Part shown: piece after piece, positions 1-7,860 of the stretch | Numbering within the stretch: position 1 is the stretch's first letter | How the letters are laid out: every line of letters starts with the position of its first letter | Assembly (NCBI GenBank): GCA_016787895.1 | Contig: JAEUTN010000020.1 | Coordinates: 62,001 to 126,000, forward strand | DNA: 64,000 nt | DNA from: Bacteroidia bacterium | Lineage (GTDB): Bacteria; Bacteroidota; Bacteroidia; B-17B0; Aurantibacillaceae | Direction of reading: 5' to 3' | Program-made: the position numbers and the translations under genes | The notes under the pieces: generated by a model | Database searches by the model: none | What the model was told of the DNA's origin: nothing | What the model saw: only the letters and a program-made list of their open reading frames with translations

Positions 1-159
1 CAGCACATGAAGGGAAAAGACAAAAAGTGCATGAGCAAGGCAGAACTGCTGGCTGAACTAAGTGTAAACCCAAGAGCCTTATTGCTCACCATGGGCGCAG
101 GCGACATTGACCAGTTGATAGAACCCATTGAAAAGATATTGAATTCAAATAAAAAATGA
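1..159 (+). CDS. murC: UDP-N-acetylmuramate--L-alanine ligase (MurC), C-terminal end only
   Basis: The open frame enters from the left edge and ends in TGA at 157-159, giving the last 52 residues. The tail L-L-T-M-G-A-G-D-I-D-Q-L matches the conserved end of the MurC ligase C-terminal domain (MurC adds L-Ala to UDP-MurNAc in the cytoplasm during peptidoglycan precursor synthesis). Context supports the call: murC directly precedes ftsQ in the division and cell wall cluster of Bacteroidota, and here the stop overlaps the ftsQ start (ATGA). The catalytic part is outside the window, so the name rests on the tail and on gene order. Confidence 0.82.
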   Translation, partial: QHMKGKDKKCMSKAELLAELSVNPRALLLTMGAGDIDQLIEPIEKILNSNKK

Positions 160-971
160 CATTAAAACCCGAATACAAAAAGTGGATCCGCCTGAGTACC
201 TGGGTACTCGTGTTGGCTGTGCTGTTGTTTTCGCTGGGTTTTGCTGCGAAAAAGGAAAGGGAAATCGTTGCAACAACCCTCAATATTGACATATTAAACA
301 ACGAGGAAAATCTTTTCCTGGATGAAAACGAAGTGAAAGGATTTGTAGAGCAAAGGGAAGAAGCGATACTGGGACAAACCTATAACCGATTGAACATTCC
401 TGAATTGGAAAAAGCACTCAATACCCATCCGGCCATAGAAAATGCTGAAGTATCGGCTACTTTGAATGGTGAAGTAAACGTGGAAGTTACGCAACGCACA
501 CCCCTGGTGAGAATCATCAACAAGGATGGTGAAAGTTATTACATCGATAAACAATCCAAATTAATGCCCTTGAACCAAAATTATTCGGCCCGGGTGATTG
601 TTGCGAATGGTGAGATTTTTGAACCCTACGATAGACGTTCAATGTATACGGTTGAGCAGATCAGCAAGAGCGAAACCTTTAAGCAAGTGAGTGTGTTGGA
701 CGATATTCTTGCAGTAACGCAATACATTCAATCGGATAGTTTGTTAAACGCACTTATACATCAGATATATGTAAACAAAGAACAGGAGCTGGAACTGTTT
801 CCAATGTTTGGATGCCAGAAAATTGTTTTCGGAAACTCCCAGGCCCTGGCAGAAAAGTTCAATAAACTGAAGTTGTTTTACAAACAAGGCATTAATAAAA
901 CTGACAGCTGGAACAAATACTCCAGTTTGAATTTAAAATACAAAAACATGGTGGTTTGCACCAAAAAATAA
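156..971 (+). CDS. ftsQ: Cell division protein FtsQ
   Basis: 271-residue bitopic membrane protein of the divisome. A short basic N-terminus is followed by one membrane segment (about residues 12-30, rich in V/L/F), then a periplasmic part that begins with a POTRA-like stretch (about residues 40-115, containing V-E-V-T-Q-R-T-P-L-V-R) and the beta domain. In the family this protein links early cytoplasmic division proteins to the septal synthase. The start overlaps the murC stop by four bases, which indicates translational coupling. Sequence conservation of FtsQ is low, so the identification relies on the architecture plus its place between murC and ftsA. Confidence 0.87.
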   Translation: MTLKPEYKKWIRLSTWVLVLAVLLFSLGFAAKKEREIVATTLNIDILNNEENLFLDENEVKGFVEQREEAILGQTYNRLNIPELEKALNTHPAIENAEVSATLNGEVNVEVTQRTPLVRIINKDGESYYIDKQSKLMPLNQNYSARVIVANGEIFEPYDRRSMYTVEQISKSETFKQVSVLDDILAVTQYIQSDSLLNALIHQIYVNKEQELELFPMFGCQKIVFGNSQALAEKFNKLKLFYKQGINKTDSWNKYSSLNLKYKNMVVCTKK

Positions 972-976
972 AGTAT

Positions 977-2332
977 ATGGAAAAAAAATCAAACCCCGGG
1001 AACCCGAATTGGCCCTCTGAACTCGTAGTTGGACTCGACCTGGGGACTACCAAAATTGCTGCTATTGTAGGCCGGAAAAACGAATTCGGAAAGGTAGAGA
1101 TTTTAGGCGTTGGCAAAGCCGAATCGCTTGGCGTAAACCGCGGTGTTGTGGTCAACATCGAACAAACGGTAGCCTCTATTCGCGCGGCGGTTGAAGCGGC
1201 GGCAGATAAAGCCAATGTCGACATTGGTGAAGTAGTTGTTGGCATTGCCGGTCAACACATTAAAAGCATGCAACACCGCGGCATGATTATGCGTCAGAGC
1301 ACAGAGGACGAGGTAGGCCAAAAAGACATTGACAACTTAATCGACGATATGCACCGTTTAGTGATGAGTCCGGGTGAAGAAATTATTCACGTGATTCCTC
1401 AGGAATACATTATCGACAATGAAGCCGGTATTAAAAATCCAATCGGACACGCAGGCATTCGCCTTGAAGGCAATTTCCACATCATTACCGGGCAGGTGAG
1501 TGCTGTAAAAAATATCTTTAAATGCGTTGATCGCGCAGGCTTAAAAACGGTTGACCTTAACCTTGAGCCTCTTGCCAGTGCCGACGCTGTATTGAGCGAC
1601 GAGGAAAAAGAGGCCGGTGTGGTTTTGGTGGATATTGGTGGTGGTACTACCGATGTGGCTATTTTTTACGATGGCATCATCCGTCATACGGCTGTGATTC
1701 CATTCGGTGGAAATATTATCACCGATGACATTAAGGAAGGTTGCAGCATCATTCGTACCCAGGCTGAACAATTAAAGGTGAAATTTGGTTCTGCACTCGC
1801 CCAGGAGAACCAGGAAAACGAGATCATTTCCATTCCGGGATTACGCGGCAGACCACACAAAGAAATTTCAGTCAAATTTTTGGCTCAGATTATTCAGGCA
1901 AGAATGGAAGAAATTCTGGAATTTGTGTTGTTCGAAATTAAGAGCAGTGGTTTTGAAAGAAAATTATCAGCCGGTATTGTGGTTACGGGCGGAGGTTCCT
2001 TGTTGAAACACCTCTCACAACTGATTATGCTTACTACCGGAATGGATTGCCGCATTGGAACTCCTAACGAGCATTTAGCAGGTGGCAGCGACGATGAATT
2101 AAAAAATCCCTTGTATGCAACTGGTGTTGGATTGGTAATGAAGGGTATTGACAAATATGAAAAGGCGGCAAAACGTGGCAGCAACTTCAGCAAACAGCAG
2201 GTAGAAACTACACAGGTGGAAGAACAACACAATGAGAAAAAAGTGGTTGGACATTCGCAACGCAAACTCGGCAGTTTTTTCACCGGAATACTTGAAAAAA
2301 CCCGCGATTGGATGAGTGACGATATAGAATAA
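977..2332 (+). CDS. ftsA: Cell division protein FtsA
   Basis: Actin-like ATPase that tethers FtsZ filaments to the inner membrane. Seen: phosphate-1 motif V-G-L-D-L-G-T-T-K near residue 18, the SHS2/1C subdomain after it, phosphate-2 motif V-D-I-G-G-G-T-T-D near residue 217, and the adenosine motif V-V-T-G-G-G-S-L near residue 335. A C-terminal amphipathic stretch (F-F-T-G-I-L-E-K-T-R-D-W-M) fits the membrane-targeting helix. I chose ATG at 977, five bases after the ftsQ stop; a TTG at 956 in the same frame would add seven residues inside ftsQ and is less likely. 451 residues is usual for Bacteroidota. Confidence 0.95.
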   Translation: MEKKSNPGNPNWPSELVVGLDLGTTKIAAIVGRKNEFGKVEILGVGKAESLGVNRGVVVNIEQTVASIRAAVEAAADKANVDIGEVVVGIAGQHIKSMQHRGMIMRQSTEDEVGQKDIDNLIDDMHRLVMSPGEEIIHVIPQEYIIDNEAGIKNPIGHAGIRLEGNFHIITGQVSAVKNIFKCVDRAGLKTVDLNLEPLASADAVLSDEEKEAGVVLVDIGGGTTDVAIFYDGIIRHTAVIPFGGNIITDDIKEGCSIIRTQAEQLKVKFGSALAQENQENEIISIPGLRGRPHKEISVKFLAQIIQARMEEILEFVLFEIKSSGFERKLSAGIVVTGGGSLLKHLSQLIMLTTGMDCRIGTPNEHLAGGSDDELKNPLYATGVGLVMKGIDKYEKAAKRGSNFSKQQVETTQVEEQHNEKKVVGHSQRKLGSFFTGILEKTRDWMSDDIE

Positions 2333-2364
2333 GTATCAATTAAAAACCCTTAAATAAAAATACC

Positions 2365-3948
2365 ATGATGCAATTTGATTTACCGCAAGAAGAACGCTCC
2401 ATCATCAAAGTGGTTGGAGTTGGTGGAGGGGGAAGCAATGCCGTTAACCACATGTTCCGTTTAGGAATTAAAGGGGTTGACTTCATCATTTGCAATACCG
2501 ATAAACAGGCTTTGGAAAAAAGCCCTGTGCCAAATAAGATTCAATTGGGAGCTCAGTCCACCAAAGGATTAGGTGCCGGTTCCATTCCTGATGTAGGAAG
2601 GGAGGCTGCGCTTGAATCTATCGAGGACATTAAAAATTACCTTGGCGACAATACCCAAATGGTGTTTATTACCGCAGGTTTAGGTGGAGGAACCGGAACA
2701 GGTGCCGCTCCTGTTATTGCCAGCATTGCCCGCGAATTGGGAATTTTAACGGTAGGTATCGTTACCCTTCCCTTTGCATTCGAAGGGAAAAAGCGTCGTG
2801 CCCAGGCTGAAACCGGACTGGAAGAATTAAAAAAGTATGTGGACACCTTGTTGGTGATTGGCAACGACAGACTTCGTGAGATTTATGGTAACCTGAAAAT
2901 GAGTGAAGCTTTTGCCCATGCCGATGATGTGTTGAAAGGTGCCGCTAAAAGTATCGCTGAAATTATCAGTTTACACATGCACATCAATGTGGACTTCAAC
3001 GATGTGAAAACCGTAATGAAAGATTCCGGCGTGGCCATCATGGGCTCGGCCATTGCAAGCGGAGAGAAGCGGTCATTAAGAGCCGTTGAAGAAGCTTTAA
3101 ATTCACCATTGTTGAACGACAGTGATATTTCCGGTGCACGTCATGTTTTGCTGAACATTATGAGTGGAAGTGATGATATCGACATGGATGAGTTTGGAGA
3201 TATTACCGATTACATTCAGGAAGCCGCGGGAGGCAGTGCTGAATTGATTACCGGTTATGGAACTGATCCCACCCTGGGCGATAATGTAAGTGTAACCATC
3301 ATTGCTACTGGGTTTAAAACCAATCAAAACAGTCATCAGGAAAATCCATTCACCAGAGATCGTAAAGTGGTAAGTTTGGATGAAACTCCTGTTGAGGTAG
3401 TAAACGAACCCGTACAAACCAACATTATTGACGCCATTCAAAGTACTGAACCATTTGTGTATACCAGAACAGAAGTAGAAGAAGAAATGTTAACCGAAAC
3501 CAATTTACCTGAATTGGATTTGAACGAAGAAATGCAGATTACTAGCATTAATGAGTTTACGCCGGAGAACGAATTGGATGAAATACTTGATAATGAGTCC
3601 GAAGAATTTACCTTCAACGTTATCAGCGATGAAACACCTTCTGTTCAGAATGTGATGACGAATGAAAGCAAAGCGAACAGCGAACAGGAAACCATTGAGC
3701 GCGAAGAACAAATTCGTTTGGCTCAGGAAAGAATCCGTAAACTGAAGGAAATAACATTAAAAATGAGAAGTCCTGAAGGTTTGGCCGCACTTGAAAAACA
3801 AACGGCGTTTGAAAGGAAAAACATTGTACTGGAAAACAAAATGCCAAGTCAGGAATCCAATGTATCACGGTATACCTTAAGTGAGGGAAGTGATAAAAAA
3901 CTCGAAATTCGTCAGAACAACTCTTTTCTACACGACCGGCCTGACTAA
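2365..3948 (+). CDS. ftsZ: Cell division protein FtsZ
   Basis: Tubulin-like GTPase forming the Z-ring. The GTPase core occupies residues 1-320: G-G-G-G-S-N-A-V-N near residue 18 and the tubulin signature G-G-G-T-G-T-G-A-A-P at about residues 108-117. It is followed by an acidic, low-complexity linker (about 325-510) and a short conserved tail (Q-N-N-S-F-L-H-D) that in this phylum is the docking peptide for FtsA. At 527 residues it is longer than the enterobacterial protein because of the linker, which is normal here. Starts at ATG 2365 (a second ATG follows directly). Last gene of the cluster, closed by a terminator. Confidence 0.97.
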   Translation: MMQFDLPQEERSIIKVVGVGGGGSNAVNHMFRLGIKGVDFIICNTDKQALEKSPVPNKIQLGAQSTKGLGAGSIPDVGREAALESIEDIKNYLGDNTQMVFITAGLGGGTGTGAAPVIASIARELGILTVGIVTLPFAFEGKKRRAQAETGLEELKKYVDTLLVIGNDRLREIYGNLKMSEAFAHADDVLKGAAKSIAEIISLHMHINVDFNDVKTVMKDSGVAIMGSAIASGEKRSLRAVEEALNSPLLNDSDISGARHVLLNIMSGSDDIDMDEFGDITDYIQEAAGGSAELITGYGTDPTLGDNVSVTIIATGFKTNQNSHQENPFTRDRKVVSLDETPVEVVNEPVQTNIIDAIQSTEPFVYTRTEVEEEMLTETNLPELDLNEEMQITSINEFTPENELDEILDNESEEFTFNVISDETPSVQNVMTNESKANSEQETIEREEQIRLAQERIRKLKEITLKMRSPEGLAALEKQTAFERKNIVLENKMPSQESNVSRYTLSEGSDKKLEIRQNNSFLHDRPD

Positions 3949-3966
3949 TTCAGGTTGACTCCTGAT

Positions 3967-4000
3967 AAAATGCAGTCCCGTAAGACTGCATTTTTTGTTT
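3967..4000 (+). terminator. Rho-independent terminator after ftsZ
   Basis: Perfect 11-bp stem (3967-3977 with 3984-3994, core TGCAGTC/GACTGCA), six-base loop, followed by a run of T. It lies 19 bases after the ftsZ stop and closes the murC-ftsQAZ transcription unit. Confidence 0.88.
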
Positions 4001-4046
4001 TCAGCAATTTAATTTTATCTTGAGCTCCGAAATTTAAAATCCCAAA

Positions 4047-4469
4047 GTGAATTCATCCATTCAACTCCAAAAAATCCGAATACAGCAAATTGAGGAGGGT
4101 ATTGTAGAAAATTATTTTCTGAGTGGAGAGAGTATTGAGGTAGAGGATTTTCGGGAATTAAAGCAAGCGAATATAGAACTCATGGGCCAAAAGCCTTATA
4201 CCGTTTTGGTGACTGCAGAAGAATTAACGAGTTTTACGCGTGAAGCTAGAGAATATGTGGCCAGTAAAGAGTACGTAGGCATTACCATTGCTAAAGCACT
4301 GTTAATTTCAGGACTTGGCCAGCGTATTATTGGTAATTTTTACATGAAGGTCAACAAACCCAACATCAAAACCAAATTGTTTTCTGACCGGGATAAGGCA
4401 ATAGAGTGGTTAAGAAAAGAATATCGTCAACACATCAATAGAGTGGATCCTGAGAATCATGGCGGTTGA
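4047..4469 (+). CDS. Small STAS/SpoIIAA-like hypothetical protein
   Basis: 140-residue soluble protein without signal peptide. The pattern of alternating strands and helices, the central segment P-Y-T-V-L-V-T-A-E-E-L and the late K-L-F-S-D-R-D-K-A-I-E-W-L-R helix resemble the STAS/SpoIIAA-like family common in Bacteroidota next to unrelated genes. That similarity is my reading of the pattern, not a search. The start is GTG at 4047, with no better ATG before the conserved part. It stands alone between the ftsZ terminator and the convergent leuS gene; its function is unknown. Confidence 0.62.
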   Translation: MNSSIQLQKIRIQQIEEGIVENYFLSGESIEVEDFRELKQANIELMGQKPYTVLVTAEELTSFTREAREYVASKEYVGITIAKALLISGLGQRIIGNFYMKVNKPNIKTKLFSDRDKAIEWLRKEYRQHINRVDPENHGG

Positions 4470-4481
4470 TTTCAAATAATC

Positions 4482-7400
4482 TTAAACTACAATATTCACT
4501 ATTTTCTTTGGCACAACAATCACCTTTTTAGGATGAGCTCCATTCAGATGTTTCAGCACTTCTTCCCGGGCCATCACTTCTTTTTCAATTTCCTGAGCAG
4601 TTAATGTGGTGGGCAATTCAATGTTCAATCGCATTTTGCCATTGAATGAAATAGGATAATTGAAGGCATCTTCTACCAAATATTCTGCTTTGAATTCGGG
4701 AAAAGCCGCCCGGGCAATACTTTCGCTATGACCCAGTTTTTCCCACAATTCTTCGGCAATATGCGGGGCGTAAGGAGAAATTAAGACTAACAAAGGTTCA
4801 AGAATGGTTCTTTTGTTGCATTTTAATTCGCTGAGTTCGTTCACACAAATCATAAAATTACTTACTGAAGTGTTGAACGAAAAACGTTCTATGTCTTCAG
4901 AGATTTTTTTAATGGTTTTGTGCAGGGTTTTGAGTTCTGCTTTTGTGGCTTGCGCATCACTCACTTCAAAACCGGCAGTACTGTGAAATAACCTCCAGAG
5001 TTTTTTCAGAAATCCGGAAACGCCTGTGATGCCATTGGTGTTCCAAGGTTTGCTTTGTTCAAGGGGACCAAGAAACATTTCGTACAAACGTAAAGTGTCG
5101 GCGCCGAACTTTTGGCAAATGTCATCGGGGGAAACGACATTAAATTTTGACTTGGACATTTTTTCAGTTTCAGCACCACAAATATATTCCCCGTTCTCTA
5201 AAATAAACTCTACATCTTCAAATTTCCTTCTTGCTTCTATAAATTCAGATAAATTCAATTTATCATTTTTAACTAAATTAATATCGACGTTAAATGTTGA
5301 AATCTGGTCAGGAGCTATATGGTGAATTGGAGTATTAAAATTTGGTATGTGTTTAAGAATAAGTTGCCTTAGTTCTCCAAGGTACTTTTCATCCCTGTTT
5401 ATGGCAATTTCTGCAATATTTTTTGAAATAAAGATAGAAAGCGATCTTTCATCTTTTGGGGTAATATTAAGATTGTATCGATAAACAAAATTACTCCTGC
5501 CCTGAATCATCCCCTGATTAATCAGTTTTTTCATGGGTTCATCAAAAGGCAAATGGCCCAGGTCAAAAAGGGCTTTGGTCCAAAAGCGCACGTACAACAA
5601 ATGCCCTGTGGCGTGCTCACTGCCTCCGATGTAAAGGTCAACGTTTTTCCAATACGCTGCCGATTCCTGACTCACGAAGTGTTTGCTGTTGTTAGCATCC
5701 ATGTAACGCAGGTAATACCAGCTGCTTCCGGCCCAACCCGGCATGGTGGAGTGTTCGTAAGCATATTCGCCTTTGTATTTCCAATTGTTGGCTCTGGCCA
5801 GAGGCGGTTCCCCGTCTTCGGTGGGTAAAAATTTATCAACTTCAGGCAATACCAAAGGCAGTTCCTTTTCATCCAGTACCTGAGGAACCCCATCTTTATA
5901 ATACACAGGGATGGGCTCGCCCCAATACCTTTGTCTTCCAAACACCGCATCGCGCAAGCGGTAATTTACTTTTCGTTTGCCAATGCCTTTTTTCTCAATT
6001 TCTTCTATGGCTTTTTTAATGGCCGATTGTACATCCAGTCCGTTTAAAAACTCGGAGTGTATGAGTTGACCTTCTTTTTCATCCCAGGAGCCTTTTGAAA
6101 AATCATGTTCCTGAGCAGGCGCAATCACTTGTGGTTTCTCTAATCCAAAGTGTGTCGCAAACCTGTAATCGCGTTCATCGTGCGCAGGCACAGCCATTAC
6201 AGCGCCGGTGCCATACCCGGCCAACACGTAATCGCCCACCCAAACCGGAATGGATTTTCCGCTGAAGGGATGTGTAACATAAGCGCCTGTGAACACTCCG
6301 CTTATTTTATCAATCTCTGATTGGCGTTCGCGTTCACTACGGTTTTTTGATTTGGTAATATAGGCCTCCACTTCGGCTGTCTTTTCCGCGGTGGTTATTA
6401 TACCAACGAGTTCATGTTCAGGGGCCAGGGTCACAAACGAGACACCAAAAATGGTATCGGGTCGGGTGGTAAATACTTCGATGATTTCAGCCTCACTCCC
6501 CTGCCCCCTCTCCCGGGGAGAGGGGGACTCGTTGAGCTTCGTCTTTATTTTCTCTAATACTGCTTGTAAATTGTTCTTTACTTCCTCATTTGAAAAGCGA
6601 ATGACTTCATACCCAAGTTGGTTTAATATATTCGTTCTTTCTTCGTCGTATTCTTTTTGTTGATCGTGAATTTTCCCATCTACCTCAATGATAAATTGAT
6701 GTTCTAAACAAATAAAATCGGCAATGTAGGTTCCAATGGGATGCTGTCTTCTGAATTTTGCTTCAAGCTTTCTGTTTCTAAGGGCTTGCCAAAGTGTATC
6801 CTCTGTTTCTGTTAAAGGCTGCCTGTTTTGACGCGCATACTTTTTAAGAAGGGTGTAAAGAGATGGATCAGCTGTTTTCCAGCCTGGAGTAAGTCCTTCT
6901 CCCTTGGAGAAGGATTTAGGATGAGGCTGAATGACACGGAATTTTAAACTTGTCCCTTCCGATCGCCCAATCCAGTAGCGTTGCGATTCTTTTAAACTTT
7001 CTGTCCAGTCAATGTTTTCCAGTCCGTCAAGCAAACGCTGGGCGTAGGCGGTGATGCGCATGCTCCATTGTTTCATGAGTTTGCGTTCTACCGGATATCC
7101 GCCCCGTTCACTCACTCCATCTTTTACTTCATCATTTGCAAGTACGGTTCCAAGCGCAGGACACCAGTTCACATAAGCTTCGCCCAGATAAGCTATACGG
7201 AAATTCATCAGCACCTCGCTTTTTTTCTTCTCGCTGAAAGCTTTCCATTCTTGGGGCGTAAAGGCCTTCAATTCCTGTTCAATATCGCCGGTTAAAATAT
7301 CGTGCTCCAAACCTTTGAAGCCTTCTGTTTCAAATATGTTGATTAAGGTGTCAATGGGTTCTGTTTTATTGTTTCGGGGATTGTACCAGGACTTGAACAA

Positions 7401-7823
7401 CTGAATAAAAATCCACTGTGTCCACTTATAATACTCCGGGTCAGAGGTGCGCACTTCGCGTTCCCAATCAAATGAAAAACCAATTTTGTCGAGCTGCTCG
7501 CGGTAACGGGCAATGTTTTGTTCGGTGGTAATGGCCGGATGTTGCCCTGTTTGTATGGCGTACTGTTCAGCCGGTAAGCCAAAGGAATCGTAGCCCATGG
7601 GGTGCAATACATTAAACCCCTGATGGCGTTTGAATCTGGCCATAATATCGGAGGCAATGTATCCTAAAGGATGGCCAACGTGTAAGCCCGCGCCGGAAGG
7701 GTAGGGAAACATGTCGAGTACATAGTATTTTGGTTTGTCGGAATTGTTTTCGGCCCTGAAAGTTTTGTGTTTCGCCCAATACGCCTGCCACTTCTTTTCT
7801 ATCTCGGTAAAATTATAGTCCAT
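4482..7823 (-). CDS. leuS: Leucyl-tRNA synthetase carrying an in-frame DUF559 endonuclease domain
   Basis: Class I synthetase that charges tRNA-Leu. Seen: H-V-G-H form of the HIGH motif near residue 50, CP1 editing domain with [14 protein letters not shown] near residue 887, anticodon-binding and C-terminal parts. The Bacteroidota-type insertion before KMSKS is present and normal. Very unusual: about residues 298-447, between K-F-R-V and E-V-F-T-T-R-P-D, is a complete DUF559 (Vsr-like) nuclease domain, making the protein 1,113 residues, about 150 over the expected size. No stop, frameshift or intein splice signal is visible, so the domain is presumably translated as part of the enzyme. I chose ATG 7823 over an in-frame TTG at 7844. 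It lies 37 bases behind dnaE on the same strand. Confidence 0.96.
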   Translation of the reverse strand: MDYNFTEIEKKWQAYWAKHKTFRAENNSDKPKYYVLDMFPYPSGAGLHVGHPLGYIASDIMARFKRHQGFNVLHPMGYDSFGLPAEQYAIQTGQHPAITTEQNIARYREQLDKIGFSFDWEREVRTSDPEYYKWTQWIFIQLFKSWYNPRNNKTEPIDTLINIFETEGFKGLEHDILTGDIEQELKAFTPQEWKAFSEKKKSEVLMNFRIAYLGEAYVNWCPALGTVLANDEVKDGVSERGGYPVERKLMKQWSMRITAYAQRLLDGLENIDWTESLKESQRYWIGRSEGTSLKFRVIQPHPKSFSKGEGLTPGWKTADPSLYTLLKKYARQNRQPLTETEDTLWQALRNRKLEAKFRRQHPIGTYIADFICLEHQFIIEVDGKIHDQQKEYDEERTNILNQLGYEVIRFSNEEVKNNLQAVLEKIKTKLNESPSPRERGQGSEAEIIEVFTTRPDTIFGVSFVTLAPEHELVGIITTAEKTAEVEAYITKSKNRSERERQSEIDKISGVFTGAYVTHPFSGKSIPVWVGDYVLAGYGTGAVMAVPAHDERDYRFATHFGLEKPQVIAPAQEHDFSKGSWDEKEGQLIHSEFLNGLDVQSAIKKAIEEIEKKGIGKRKVNYRLRDAVFGRQRYWGEPIPVYYKDGVPQVLDEKELPLVLPEVDKFLPTEDGEPPLARANNWKYKGEYAYEHSTMPGWAGSSWYYLRYMDANNSKHFVSQESAAYWKNVDLYIGGSEHATGHLLYVRFWTKALFDLGHLPFDEPMKKLINQGMIQGRSNFVYRYNLNITPKDERSLSIFISKNIAEIAINRDEKYLGELRQLILKHIPNFNTPIHHIAPDQISTFNVDINLVKNDKLNLSEFIEARRKFEDVEFILENGEYICGAETEKMSKSKFNVVSPDDICQKFGADTLRLYEMFLGPLEQSKPWNTNGITGVSGFLKKLWRLFHSTAGFEVSDAQATKAELKTLHKTIKKISEDIERFSFNTSVSNFMICVNELSELKCNKRTILEPLLVLISPYAPHIAEELWEKLGHSESIARAAFPEFKAEYLVEDAFNYPISFNGKMRLNIELPTTLTAQEIEKEVMAREEVLKHLNGAHPKKVIVVPKKIVNIVV
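6504..6526. repeat. GC-rich palindrome near one end of the leuS insert
   Basis: 11-bp perfect arms (6504-6514 and 6516-6526) around a single G. It is translated as [10 protein letters not shown] in LeuRS. Similar C-rich palindromes are, as far as I recall, common intergenic repeats in Bacteroidota. Confidence 0.85.
6894..6914. repeat. Palindrome near the other end of the leuS insert
   Basis: 9-bp perfect arms (6894-6902 and 6906-6914) with a three-base loop. It is translated as S-F-S-K-G-E-G in LeuRS and looks like a diverged partner of the palindrome at 6504-6526. Confidence 0.85.
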
Positions 7824-7860
7824 CTTTGCTGCAATAAGGGCCAAAGATAAAGAAATTCAG

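Larger units (their letters stand above)
6481..6934 (-). mobile_element. DUF559 nuclease element inserted in frame within leuS
   Basis: The insert encodes a DUF559 domain: [21 protein letters not shown] and I-I-E-V-D-G-K-I-H contain the E, D and E-x-D acidic residues of this PD-(D/E)XK-like fold. The ends are inverted copies of TTCAGCCTCA (6486-6495 and 6922-6931). Inside each end is a palindrome: 6504-6526 (11-bp arms, CCCCCTCTCCC) and 6894-6914 (9-bp arms, TCCTTCTCC). ATGA occurs at both borders (6481-6484 and 6931-6934), which fits a 4-bp target duplication. Removing 450 bp joins S-L-K-F-R-V to I-E-V-F-T-T-R-P-D in frame. Mobility is inferred, not shown. Confidence 0.78.

Noticed and set aside
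4900..5540. Second insertion in LeuRS before K-M-S-K-S
   Set aside because: A segment of this kind at this place is usual in Bacteroidota LeuRS, so it was not counted as a mobile insertion.
6485..6930. Intein or intron in leuS
   Set aside because: The insert has no Cys/Ser at its start and no His-Asn at its end, no splicing blocks, and no group I or II intron core; it is an open DUF559 domain.
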